From Chitinophagaceae bacterium (lineage in GTDB: Bacteria; Bacteroidota; Bacteroidia; Chitinophagales; Chitinophagaceae): a DNA stretch of 5,703 nucleotides. The first letter of the stretch is position 1. Every line of letters begins with the position of its first letter. A program made the translations under genes and the position numbers. The notes beneath the pieces are model-generated. The model was not told the origin of the DNA. It did no database searches and saw nothing but the letters and a program-made list of their open reading frames with translations. Positions 1 to 5,703 of the stretch are shown here, in pieces. The stretch is taken from NCBI GenBank assembly GCA_016787105.1, contig JAEUVI010000236.1, forward strand, positions 1 through 5,703, given 5' to 3'.

Positions 1-950
1 TTTTTGTATTTGGGTTGCGTACCCGGTGCTTTCAATAAATTTATTGCGTATGGCTCAAAGGCGTTGCTTTTTGAGCCCATCGATCCAGACAGGCCCTCTC
101 CGGTTTTCGATAAGGTAAAAATTGCTTTGGTCCACCTTAGCGATGGGTCATAAACAGAAACGGCATCCGTGCTAAGGATTATTTGATTATTATTTATTTC
201 TTCAATTAACAGGTCCGCTTCGAACCTGATTTTCTTCCCATTTTTTACAAACTCACGCACTTCTTTCCCATAACTGTTTGGGTTACCCGAGTTTTCAATC
301 AACAAGGTATGCGAGTAATCTTGACTCTCCTGCTTGTACTGACCTTCATAAAAACTTAACAAAGAGGCCAATTTTGACTTATCCAAAGAGATACTGTTGC
401 TATATATTGTTTTGTCCTTACTATAGAATATGAAGGAATGCATACTTTTAATTGCAGCGTCAAAGTTCAGGTCAAAAGACTCTTCCGGACCGCTAAACGC
501 TAATGTATAGGTCACTTGATTATGGACAGTTTTTAAGATGTAAAAGGAACTTTTCAATTTTTTCGACCCCTTGGTTGTAAAGGCAAAACACCACCATAGT
601 TTATTGTTAATGAATCGTAAGCTATCGGTGGAAACAGTAATATTATTACCTAATTCGGCTTTTGTAATGACAGACTCTTGTTTTGCAATTTCCTTTATAT
701 CTGCGTTTTGAAAACCCTCTTTCAAGGTACCCTTCTCTAATTTAAGAGTAGTCGGCATAAAAGCATCTTTACTGGTCGACGGTGGTGTGTAGGAGAATAG
801 GGTATTTCCTGCTAAACTGTTTTGGCTGTTCCAGTCTTTGGGAATAAACAAGCAAAAGTCTTTGGGTTTACTTTCATAAAATTCCGGAGACTGGGCATTC
901 GTTAAGACATGAAACAATAAGCTCAGGAGAACAAGGTTCAGACGAGACAT
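1..950 (-). CDS. Exported protein of unknown function, C-terminus cut by window edge
   Basis: The reverse strand is open from an ATG at 950-948 to base 1, giving 316 codons with no stop, so the C-terminus lies outside the window. This ATG is the first after an in-frame TAA upstream. Residues 1-19 form a classical signal peptide: a short basic start, a leucine-rich core at 4-16 and a TNA|Q cleavage site. No lipobox cysteine is present, so the protein is probably periplasmic or secreted. I do not recognise the family. Residues 31-175 begin with DFCLFIPKDW and alternate short hydrophobic strands, ending in MHSFIF. That pattern vaguely recalls PsbP/DcrB-like folds, which is a weak inference. Residues 195-310 look like a second, beta-rich part (FYEGQY, then FTLSKTGEGLSGS near the end). 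The only two cysteines, C33 and C121, could pair outside the cytoplasm. It is transcribed divergently from comB, and nothing nearby suggests a role. Confidence 0.85.
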   Translation of the reverse strand, partial: MSRLNLVLLSLLFHVLTNAQSPEFYESKPKDFCLFIPKDWNSQNSLAGNTLFSYTPPSTSKDAFMPTTLKLEKGTLKEGFQNADIKEIAKQESVITKAELGNNITVSTDSLRFINNKLWWCFAFTTKGSKKLKSSFYILKTVHNQVTYTLAFSGPEESFDLNFDAAIKSMHSFIFYSKDKTIYSNSISLDKSKLASLLSFYEGQYKQESQDYSHTLLIENSGNPNSYGKEVREFVKNGKKIRFEADLLIEEINNNQIILSTDAVSVYDPSLRWTKAIFTLSKTGEGLSGSMGSKSNAFEPYAINLLKAPGTQPKYK

Positions 951-1123
951 GGAAATTGCTTTTGGTGGTTAAGGTATTAGTTTAGGCTCGAAAAATTGAA
1001 TTTCGATTATTATATATAGTCATTTCAAAATAAAAAAAGGTTGCACTCAAAAAGAATGTTGTGTAATTAGCTGAGCACCGGCTTTGATAACGGCGTCTAC
1101 TAAATTGAATGGGTTAATGCGTC

Positions 1124-1160
1124 CGAATCATGTCTGAACAACGAACGCCTACGATTCGTT
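1124..1160. repeat. Overlapping short inverted repeats
   Basis: Two pairings are possible and they compete for the same right-hand bases. AACGAA (1140-1145) pairs with TTCGTT (1155-1160) across 9 bases. CGAATC (1124-1129) pairs with GATTCG (1153-1158) across 23 bases. Both arms are perfect but only 6 bp long, and no U-run follows, so this is not an intrinsic terminator. It could be a regulator site in the divergent region or chance. Confidence 0.3.
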
Positions 1161-1251
1161 AAGTCAAAATAGGGTAGTGATACCAAATGATCTGCCGGCA
1201 AACTATATCCCGTACTACATTATTATTTATTTCACCTGTTAGCTTTTTTCT

Positions 1252-1265
1252 TTTTGACTTTTGAC
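1252..1265 (+). repeat. Tandem heptamer TTTTGAC x2 just before comB
   Basis: TTTTGAC occurs twice head to tail (1252-1258 and 1259-1265), and a partial third unit (TTT) follows. The array ends 14 bases before the comB start codon. It may be a short array that gains or loses units, or part of a promoter spacer. The function is unknown. Confidence 0.45.
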
Positions 1266-1279
1266 TTTAATTTGCGGCT

Positions 1280-2008
1280 ATGGACAAAAAACCTGTTCTC
1301 TTCACATCATTATCTCCGGCTCTTTTACATTTGTATGATATCAGCAACAGTATTGTTGTAATTATAGATATTCTCCGCGCTACATCTACTATTACTACAG
1401 CTTTATATAATGGGGCTAAATCTGTAATACCGGTTGATAGTGTAAGCCGCTGCATCGAATTGGGAAAGCAGATAGATGGAATTACTGCGGGTGAACGTGA
1501 CGGACAAATAGCTGAAGGCTTAAGCTATGGCAATTCACCTTTTGAATATCCGGAATCCTTTATAAAAGGAAAAACACTGGTGCTTACAACTACCAATGGA
1601 ACCAAATTGCTCCATATGGCCCTTGAAAAGGGCGCTAATGAAATTATCATCGGTGCATTTACCAATCTTTCTTTCGTTTGTGATTATTTAATCAGGTCCA
1701 ATAAGAATGTAATGCTGGGTTGTGCCGCATGGAAAGATCGGGTAAACCTTGAGGATACGCTTTTTGCAGGAGCCGTTATTACGAGAATAAAAGAACATTT
1801 CAATATTAGTTGCGACTCTTCTCATTTGGCAGAATCGTTGTACAGAGAAGCAGCAGGCGATCTGTTTGGCTTTTTGAAAAAGAATGATGCATCACATTAT
1901 CACCGCCTCATGAATTTTAACCTCGAAAAAGATATTCGCTATTGCCTCACAATTGATAATGCGAATGTGCTGCCGGTATACAGAAACGGCAGATTAGTTA
2001 AAGAGTAG
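1280..2008 (+). CDS. comB: ComB family 2-phosphosulfolactate phosphatase
   Basis: The 242-residue protein is full length for ComB (EC 3.1.3.71). This cytosolic Mg2+-dependent enzyme hydrolyses 2-phosphosulfolactate to 3-sulfolactate and phosphate, a step of coenzyme M synthesis in archaea. Family hallmarks appear in the expected order: VVIIDILRATSTITTAL at 26-42, with the conserved Asp30 and Arg33; GERDG at 71-75; YGNSPFEYP at 83-91; TTTNGT at 103-108; LEDTLFAGA at 157-165; and a C-terminal DIRYCLTIDNANVLPV at 218-233. The ATG at 1280 is the first after an in-frame TAA at 1268-1270, so the start is secure. No Shine-Dalgarno sequence precedes it. Family membership is clear from sequence. The physiological role in a bacterium of this kind is inference, because no other sulfolactate or coenzyme M gene is in view. 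The gene is divergent from the exported-protein gene and 137 bp upstream of the CBM9-like gene. Confidence 0.93.
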   Translation: MDKKPVLFTSLSPALLHLYDISNSIVVIIDILRATSTITTALYNGAKSVIPVDSVSRCIELGKQIDGITAGERDGQIAEGLSYGNSPFEYPESFIKGKTLVLTTTNGTKLLHMALEKGANEIIIGAFTNLSFVCDYLIRSNKNVMLGCAAWKDRVNLEDTLFAGAVITRIKEHFNISCDSSHLAESLYREAAGDLFGFLKKNDASHYHRLMNFNLEKDIRYCLTIDNANVLPVYRNGRLVKE

Positions 2009-2083
2009 CGATAAACGACATAGGGAGATAGAAAGCACAAATACACATGGATCTGTTTGCAACTCTTCTATGGCATCCTATAT

Positions 2084-2097
2084 AGTTCAAAAGAACT
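2084..2097. repeat. Dyad AGTTC-AAAA-GAACT upstream of the CBM9-like gene
   Basis: Perfect 5-bp arms, AGTTC (2084-2088) and GAACT (2093-2097), flank four A bases. The dyad lies 48 bp before the next start codon. Its AGTT/AACT half-sites also occur in the palindrome centred 24 bp downstream. It could be an operator. The stem is too weak, and lacks a U-run, for a comB terminator. Confidence 0.35.
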
Positions 2098-2107
2098 CTG
2101 TAATAAG

Positions 2108-2121
2108 AAAGTTATAACTTT
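2108..2121. promoter_or_regulatory. Perfect 14-bp palindrome AAAGTTATAACTTT, possible operator
   Basis: The sequence reads the same on both strands over 14 bases, with its centre between 2114 and 2115. It ends 24 bp before the ATG of the CBM9-like gene. This is where a dimeric repressor could block transcription. TAACTTTA (2115-2122), a one-mismatch version of the Bacteroidota -7 element TAnnTTTG, overlaps its right half. No binding protein can be named, and an AT-rich palindrome of this length can arise by chance. Confidence 0.4.
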
Positions 2122-2145
2122 ATCCATACTCCTTAATTACAGTAT

Positions 2146-2886
2146 ATGCCAAAAAGAATTTTCGCTGCACTGTTTGTACTTGCTGTATTATTCTCTTCTT
2201 CTGCTATCGCGAAGTATAGCTCGCAGCCAACAAATCAGGATACCCCACTCGTTGTTAAAAAGTGTTCGGACTTTACAATAAACGGAAAAGGAGATAATGC
2301 TGAATGGAAAAAAACAGAATGGGTAGCATTGAAAAAAATTGATGCAGGCGGTAAAGAACATAAAAGTCTTTTTAAAATATTGTATTCACCTGCCGGTATA
2401 TATGTTTTATTCAACGTGGAAGACGAGAAGATAACTTCTGATTATAAAAATGATTTTGAAAACCTGTTTACCGCTGATGTAGTAGAAGTATTTTTTCATA
2501 CCGATCCATCCTTCCCTTTATATTTCGAATATGAAATAAGTCCGCTGGAAAAAGAACTGGTTTTATTGATACCAAATTTTAAAGGCAATATCGGTGGATG
2601 GATACCCTGGCACTATGAAGGAAAGAGAAAAGTACAAAAGAAGATTATCATCGATGGCGGTGAAATGAAATCAAATGCTCCTATAAAAGGGTGGACCGCT
2701 GAATTATTCTTTCCTTACCAGTTACTAAGCCCTTTGCAAAATGTACCTCCGGTAAGTGGTGCAAGATGGAACGCAAATTTTTGTCGCCTTGATTATGATA
2801 CAGGTAAAGCTGTAAAATGGGCCTGGTCGCCCGTCATCACTTCATTTCATGAATATGAAACATATTTTTCGTTAGTCTTTGAATAG
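2146..2886 (+). CDS. Exported CBM9-like carbohydrate-binding family protein
   Basis: The 246-residue protein has a signal peptide: MPKR, a hydrophobic core at 5-18 and a likely cut after AIA at 20-22. There is no lipobox, so it is probably periplasmic or secreted. The mature part is one beta-sandwich domain of the carbohydrate-binding module 9-like type. It shows the usual sequence of patches: an opening NGKGDNAEW (46-54); IYVLFNVEDEKI (85-96); DVVEVFFHTD (111-120); FEYEISP (127-133); GWTAELFFPYQLL (182-194); GARWNANFCRLD (205-216); WAWSP (225-229); and a closing FHEYETYFSLVF (234-245). Trp152 and Trp155 could stack on sugar rings, but this is not proven. No catalytic domain is fused, so the protein probably binds glycans or an outer-membrane partner; the ligand cannot be read from sequence. 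The ATG follows an in-frame TAA at 2134-2136, which fixes the start. Two dyads lie just upstream. Confidence 0.87.
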   Translation: MPKRIFAALFVLAVLFSSSAIAKYSSQPTNQDTPLVVKKCSDFTINGKGDNAEWKKTEWVALKKIDAGGKEHKSLFKILYSPAGIYVLFNVEDEKITSDYKNDFENLFTADVVEVFFHTDPSFPLYFEYEISPLEKELVLLIPNFKGNIGGWIPWHYEGKRKVQKKIIIDGGEMKSNAPIKGWTAELFFPYQLLSPLQNVPPVSGARWNANFCRLDYDTGKAVKWAWSPVITSFHEYETYFSLVFE

Positions 2887-2967
2887 TGTGGGCAAACCTG
2901 CTAAGGTACTGCATTTTCAGGCTCCCTATATTGCTTTTAGTTTTTATTTTATCAATCGCTTTTTTGC

Positions 2968-2999
2968 ATTGAATTGTGCTGCACATTCGTTTACTTTTG
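2968..2999 (+). promoter_or_regulatory. Candidate Bacteroidota-type promoter for the SNF2 gene
   Basis: TACTTTTG at 2992-2999 matches the Bacteroidota -7 consensus TAnnTTTG exactly. ATTG at 2968-2971, one base off the -33 TTTG, lies 20 bases upstream, a spacing typical of this promoter class. Transcription would start near 3005, leaving a leader of about 93 bases before the ATG at 3098. A TTTG at 2963-2966 is an alternative -33 with a longer gap. Confidence 0.45.
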
Positions 3000-3004
3000 C
3001 AGAT

Positions 3005-3027
3005 TGTCCTTTTTAGAGTGAAGGACA
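3005..3027 (+). other. Hairpin in the leader of the SNF2 gene
   Basis: TGTCCTT (3005-3011) and AAGGACA (3021-3027) are perfect 7-bp complementary arms around a 9-base loop. The hairpin begins almost exactly where the predicted promoter would start transcription, so it could cap and stabilise the 5' end of the mRNA. No U-run follows it, so a terminator is unlikely. It could instead be a protein-binding dyad on DNA. Confidence 0.45.
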
Positions 3028-3028
3028 T

Positions 3029-3074
3029 CGCCTTTGACAGCCGGCAATAAACTTTATCAATAACGCCTTTGTCA
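3029..3074 (+). repeat. Imperfect 11-bp direct repeat before the SNF2 gene
   Basis: CGCCTTTGACA (3029-3039) recurs as CGCCTTTGTCA (3064-3074), with 10 of 11 bases identical and starts 35 bp apart. The differing base also makes TTGACA (3034-3039) and TGTCAA (3070-3075) inverted copies of each other, so both direct and inverted symmetry are present. The second copy ends 23 bp before the start codon. It may be a regulatory pair or chance. Confidence 0.35.
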
Positions 3075-3097
3075 ATGGCTAATTGCAAATTGAAACT

Positions 3098-5703
3098 ATG
3101 GCATTACCGCACCTGATCAAATACGTATATACCCATGGAACTGATGAAGTAGTCCGCCGGGGAAAAAAAATCCATGCAATTGGTTTTGTTGAATTAGTAG
3201 ATTACGATGATCTTTTTGGATCGGCCGTTTTCCGGGTAAAGGATGACAGCTATTCTACTTATTATAAAGTATACATACAGAAATTTAAAGATCCAAAGTC
3301 GCTCTCCCTCCGATGTGCCTGCCCATATAACCTGGGCGATATCTGCCGCCACGAAGCTGCTTCACTTTTCCAGTTGCAGGAAATGATAGATAAGGGCCAC
3401 CTGAAAGCAGATACGGTAGAATATGATCAACGGCATACCGTTGCCAAGATGAAAAACATAGATCTGAAATCAATACGATTGCTTTGTTCGCAGGAAGTAT
3501 TGCAGGAGGCAGAAGTTTTTTTACGAACCAATAAAGCAAGCATTGATTATGCAAAAGAGGAGACGGTAAAAGCTACAGTAACACTTAACGGCACAGACTA
3601 TAAAGTAATACTTCGCAAAAATGAAGAACGGAATTTTGATACAAGCTGCGATTATGTAGATCCGGAGCATCCGCTTTGCCTGCCTAAAGTGATTGTATTT
3701 CTGCAATTATTAAATACACACGGTGCTTATTATTTCGATAGTATCAGAAACTGGGACAAAGAAAAAAATAAACTGCTCGAAGCATATGGATATTCATTGA
3801 GCGATGATTTGAAAGGTAAGTTTGAATTTACCTATAAGGAAGGCAAACCATTTCTTCGTGTATTGGATACGAGTATCAAAAGGATTGTTGCCAATGCAAT
3901 AGCACCCAAGCCTGTGTATATACAACCGCAGGTAGAAGAGAAGGATGAGGAAGTAGTAGCTGCAGAGGAAGCACTCAAAAAGGATCAGCTTGGTGTTGTC
4001 TTTAATTTCAATAAAAAAATATTTCCACGCTTTACGCTTGATGTGGTGCAGGGTGATGCAAATGATACAGGCAATGGCTTCGCAGGCAAAGTAGAAAAGC
4101 TTGATCTTTCCAAGTATGTAAGCACGGACGCATATAGTGAGCGGGATAAAAATCTTGTGACCTCTATCCGTAAGCTGCAGGAAACCGAAATCAATAAATA
4201 CATCAGCCGCAACTCTCCCTTTTCAGGCATCTGGGAAAATATCATTCACCAGGAAGAAGATGACCTGGCCGATGAAACAAAAGAGCTGATGACAGAATAC
4301 CTGTTGCCGAAGCTGAAAAAAATCTTTATTGAATTTGCTGACAGCAAACTGGTATACCAGCTACCGGAGAGCAAAACTTTTAAAACAGCAAATCTTGGTG
4401 GGTTAAGCTTATCACCGGAAGAAATCAATCCGTATTTTATAATCAGTAAAAACGGAAAATATAAAATAGAGTGCCGTGTAAAAGCCGGCGGTCTCGATCA
4501 TAGCCTCAGTGATAATGAGAGCATCAGTCCCTTATTATTCCTTTACAATTACCAATTATACCTCTGGAAAAGTTCAGAAGTTACACAGGTTATTGAAAAG
4601 TTTTTGCCCGCAGGTGAAATGAAAGTTGAAGAGGAAGACTGGAATAAAACACTTAACCAGTTTGTAATGCCGCTGGCAAAAGAATATAAAGTAGAATTTG
4701 ATCGCAGCCTGATAGAAGAAATAAAAGATGGGGAACCTGAACTGAAATTGTTCCTGCTGGAAAAAGGAGATTACCTGGTGTTTCAGCCTTCATTTAATTA
4801 TAAGGGATATGAAGCAAGGGCAAAAGATCGTGATGAAATAGTGGTACCACAGGGTGAGAGAGTGATGATTGTACACAGGAACCGAGAATCTGAAAAAGCA
4901 TTTATTGAAAAACTGCAAAACCTTCATTCCAACTTTGTCTTTAATGAAGACTCTGTTACACTTGCATTAAAAGGAACAGATGTTTTGAAGAATAACTGGT
5001 TCTTCCTTTTTGTAGATGCGATGAAGGACATGAAAGTACCTGTGTTTGGATTTGACGCACTGAAGAATTTTCGCTTCAATACATCAAAGCCTAATACAAA
5101 AATATTTATCAGCAGCAATACCGATTGGTTTGATGCAAGGGTAGATATTGTTTTCGGCGATCAGAAGGTAACGGTAGCTGAAGTAAAAAAAGCGCTGGCG
5201 AATAAACAACAGTTTGTACAACTGAATGATGGCACATTAGGTATTCTTCCAGAAGAATGGCTTAAGAAATATTCGTTGCTCTTTCGCGTAGGTGAAGGCA
5301 AAACGAATAACCTGAAATTATCCCGTTATCATTTAAGCGTAATAGATGAACTGTATGAAACACGCGATGAAGAAGAGTTGTCGGTGCAATTGGAAGAAAA
5401 ATACGGTAACCTTCGCGAGTTCAATAAAATAACGGAAATAGAACCACCGTATCATCTCAGGATGATATTGCGACCTTACCAGACAGCCGGTTTTCAATGG
5501 CTCAATTACCTGCGGGAAATAAAATGGGGAGGTATACTGGCAGATGATATGGGTTTGGGTAAAACCATACAAGCGCTTTCTTTCCTGGAATATTTTAAAA
5601 CCACAAACGGCACGATGAAAGCGTTGGTCGTTTGCCCCACTACACTTATTTATAACTGGGAAAATGAAATCCGCAAATTCACACCAGGCCTTACATATCA
5701 TAT
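3098..5703 (+). CDS. SWIM zinc-finger SNF2-family ATPase/helicase, C-terminus cut by window edge
   Basis: The frame is open from ATG 3098 to the window edge (868 codons). An in-frame TAA at 3080-3082 makes this the first ATG. Residues 73-85 carry a SWIM zinc-binding motif, C73-x-C75-x7-C83-x-H85 (CACPYNLGDICRH), expected to bind nucleic acid or protein. An acidic linker lies near 279-296. The SNF2 ATPase core begins near 788: LRPYQTAGFQWL (791-802), motif I/Walker A DDMGLGKT (816-823, Lys822 contacting ATP phosphates) and motif Ia-like LVVCPTTLIYNW (843-854). Motif II (DEGH or similar) and the C-terminal RecA-like lobe lie beyond the edge, so perhaps 350-450 residues are missing. Such proteins translocate on double-stranded DNA using ATP and displace bound proteins rather than unwinding strands. 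The roughly 700 residues between SWIM and ATPase lack motifs I recognise; they may correspond to a bacterial SNF2-associated domain. No Shine-Dalgarno sequence is seen, and a promoter candidate lies about 100 bp upstream. Confidence 0.93.
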   Translation, partial: MALPHLIKYVYTHGTDEVVRRGKKIHAIGFVELVDYDDLFGSAVFRVKDDSYSTYYKVYIQKFKDPKSLSLRCACPYNLGDICRHEAASLFQLQEMIDKGHLKADTVEYDQRHTVAKMKNIDLKSIRLLCSQEVLQEAEVFLRTNKASIDYAKEETVKATVTLNGTDYKVILRKNEERNFDTSCDYVDPEHPLCLPKVIVFLQLLNTHGAYYFDSIRNWDKEKNKLLEAYGYSLSDDLKGKFEFTYKEGKPFLRVLDTSIKRIVANAIAPKPVYIQPQVEEKDEEVVAAEEALKKDQLGVVFNFNKKIFPRFTLDVVQGDANDTGNGFAGKVEKLDLSKYVSTDAYSERDKNLVTSIRKLQETEINKYISRNSPFSGIWENIIHQEEDDLADETKELMTEYLLPKLKKIFIEFADSKLVYQLPESKTFKTANLGGLSLSPEEINPYFIISKNGKYKIECRVKAGGLDHSLSDNESISPLLFLYNYQLYLWKSSEVTQVIEKFLPAGEMKVEEEDWNKTLNQFVMPLAKEYKVEFDRSLIEEIKDGEPELKLFLLEKGDYLVFQPSFNYKGYEARAKDRDEIVVPQGERVMIVHRNRESEKAFIEKLQNLHSNFVFNEDSVTLALKGTDVLKNNWFFLFVDAMKDMKVPVFGFDALKNFRFNTSKPNTKIFISSNTDWFDARVDIVFGDQKVTVAEVKKALANKQQFVQLNDGTLGILPEEWLKKYSLLFRVGEGKTNNLKLSRYHLSVIDELYETRDEEELSVQLEEKYGNLREFNKITEIEPPYHLRMILRPYQTAGFQWLNYLREIKWGGILADDMGLGKTIQALSFLEYFKTTNGTMKALVVCPTTLIYNWENEIRKFTPGLTYH

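Larger units (their letters stand above)
951..1279. other. Divergent intergenic region between the exported protein gene and comB
   Basis: These 329 bases hold no supportable gene. The part next to the leftward gene (about 961-1040) is very AT-rich and is the likely site of its promoter. The closest match there to a Bacteroidota -7 element is TTATTTTG on the minus strand (1033-1026), which has one mismatch and poor spacing to any -33 TTTG. The middle part (about 1070-1200) is less AT-rich and contains overlapping inverted repeats. The stretch at about 1236-1279 is T-rich and runs directly into the comB start codon. I see no tRNA, riboswitch or terminator signature. Confidence 0.7.

Noticed and set aside
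1026..1051. Minus-strand promoter for the exported protein gene (TTATTTTG at 1033-1026 with TTTG at 1051-1048).
   Set aside because: The -7 element has a mismatch and the 14-base gap is shorter than the usual Bacteroidota spacing of about 19-21.
1047..1172. Coding-like open stretches in the intergenic region: minus strand 1127-1047 (ending VDAVIKAGAQLITQHSF) and plus strand 1104-1172 (ending NNERLRFVKSK).
   Set aside because: They are about 26 and 22 codons, overlap on opposite strands, have no start codon or family match that I recognise, and stretches this short often stay open by chance. A decayed gene remnant cannot be excluded; a translated search of 1040-1180 would settle it.
1267..1455. 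Minus-strand open frame of 62 codons opposite the comB N-terminus.
   Set aside because: It is the antisense shadow of the conserved ComB region at residues 1-58.
2057..2281. Plus-strand open frame of 74 codons overlapping the start of the CBM9-like gene.
   Set aside because: It is out of frame with a well-supported gene whose signal peptide occupies the overlap; its peptide has no recognisable family pattern.
2896..2907. ACCT-GCTA-AGGT hairpin just after the CBM9-like gene as a terminator.
   Set aside because: The stem is only 4 bp and no T-run follows directly; the T-rich stretch starts about 30 bases later.
2837..3088. Minus-strand open frame of 83 codons across the gap before the SNF2 gene.
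   Set aside because: It overlaps the end of the CBM9-like gene and the SNF2 leader, shows no domain pattern, and its composition looks like antisense noise.
3285..5701. Several minus-strand open frames of 60-122 codons inside the SNF2 gene.
   Set aside because: They lie entirely opposite a continuous coding frame with clear SWIM and SNF2 motifs, and none shows a domain of its own.

Overview
The window looks like ordinary chromosomal DNA from a member of the Bacteroidota, most likely the Chitinophagaceae or a neighbouring family. That assignment is inference. It rests on moderately AT-rich DNA, no clear Shine-Dalgarno sequence before any of the four genes, one good TAnnTTTG-type -7 element, and protein families common in that phylum: a secreted CBM9-like protein, a bacterial ComB homologue and a long SWIM/SNF2 ATPase.

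Layout. A secreted protein of unknown function runs leftward from 950 and leaves the window at base 1. A 329-bp divergent intergenic region (951-1279) separates it from comB (1280-2008, rightward), which encodes a 2-phosphosulfolactate phosphatase family protein. After a 137-bp gap with two 14-bp dyad symmetries comes a 246-residue exported protein with a CBM9-like fold (2146-2886). A 211-bp gap then holds a Bacteroidota-type promoter candidate, a hairpin and a short direct repeat. The last gene starts at 3098 and is still open at the right edge. It encodes at least 868 residues of an SNF2-family ATPase with an N-terminal SWIM zinc-binding motif. Both edge genes are partial.

The three rightward genes are 137 and 211 bp apart and have unrelated predicted roles: sulfonate/phosphate-ester chemistry, periplasmic carbohydrate binding, and DNA-dependent ATPase or remodelling. 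They are more likely separate transcription units than one pathway operon. I see no tRNA, rRNA, CRISPR array, insertion sequence or phage gene, and no convincing intrinsic terminator. I do not see a clear new system. The points most worth a second look are the roughly 700 residues between the SWIM motif and the ATPase core, the comB gene without other coenzyme M or sulfolactate genes beside it, and the symmetric elements before the CBM9-like and SNF2 genes.
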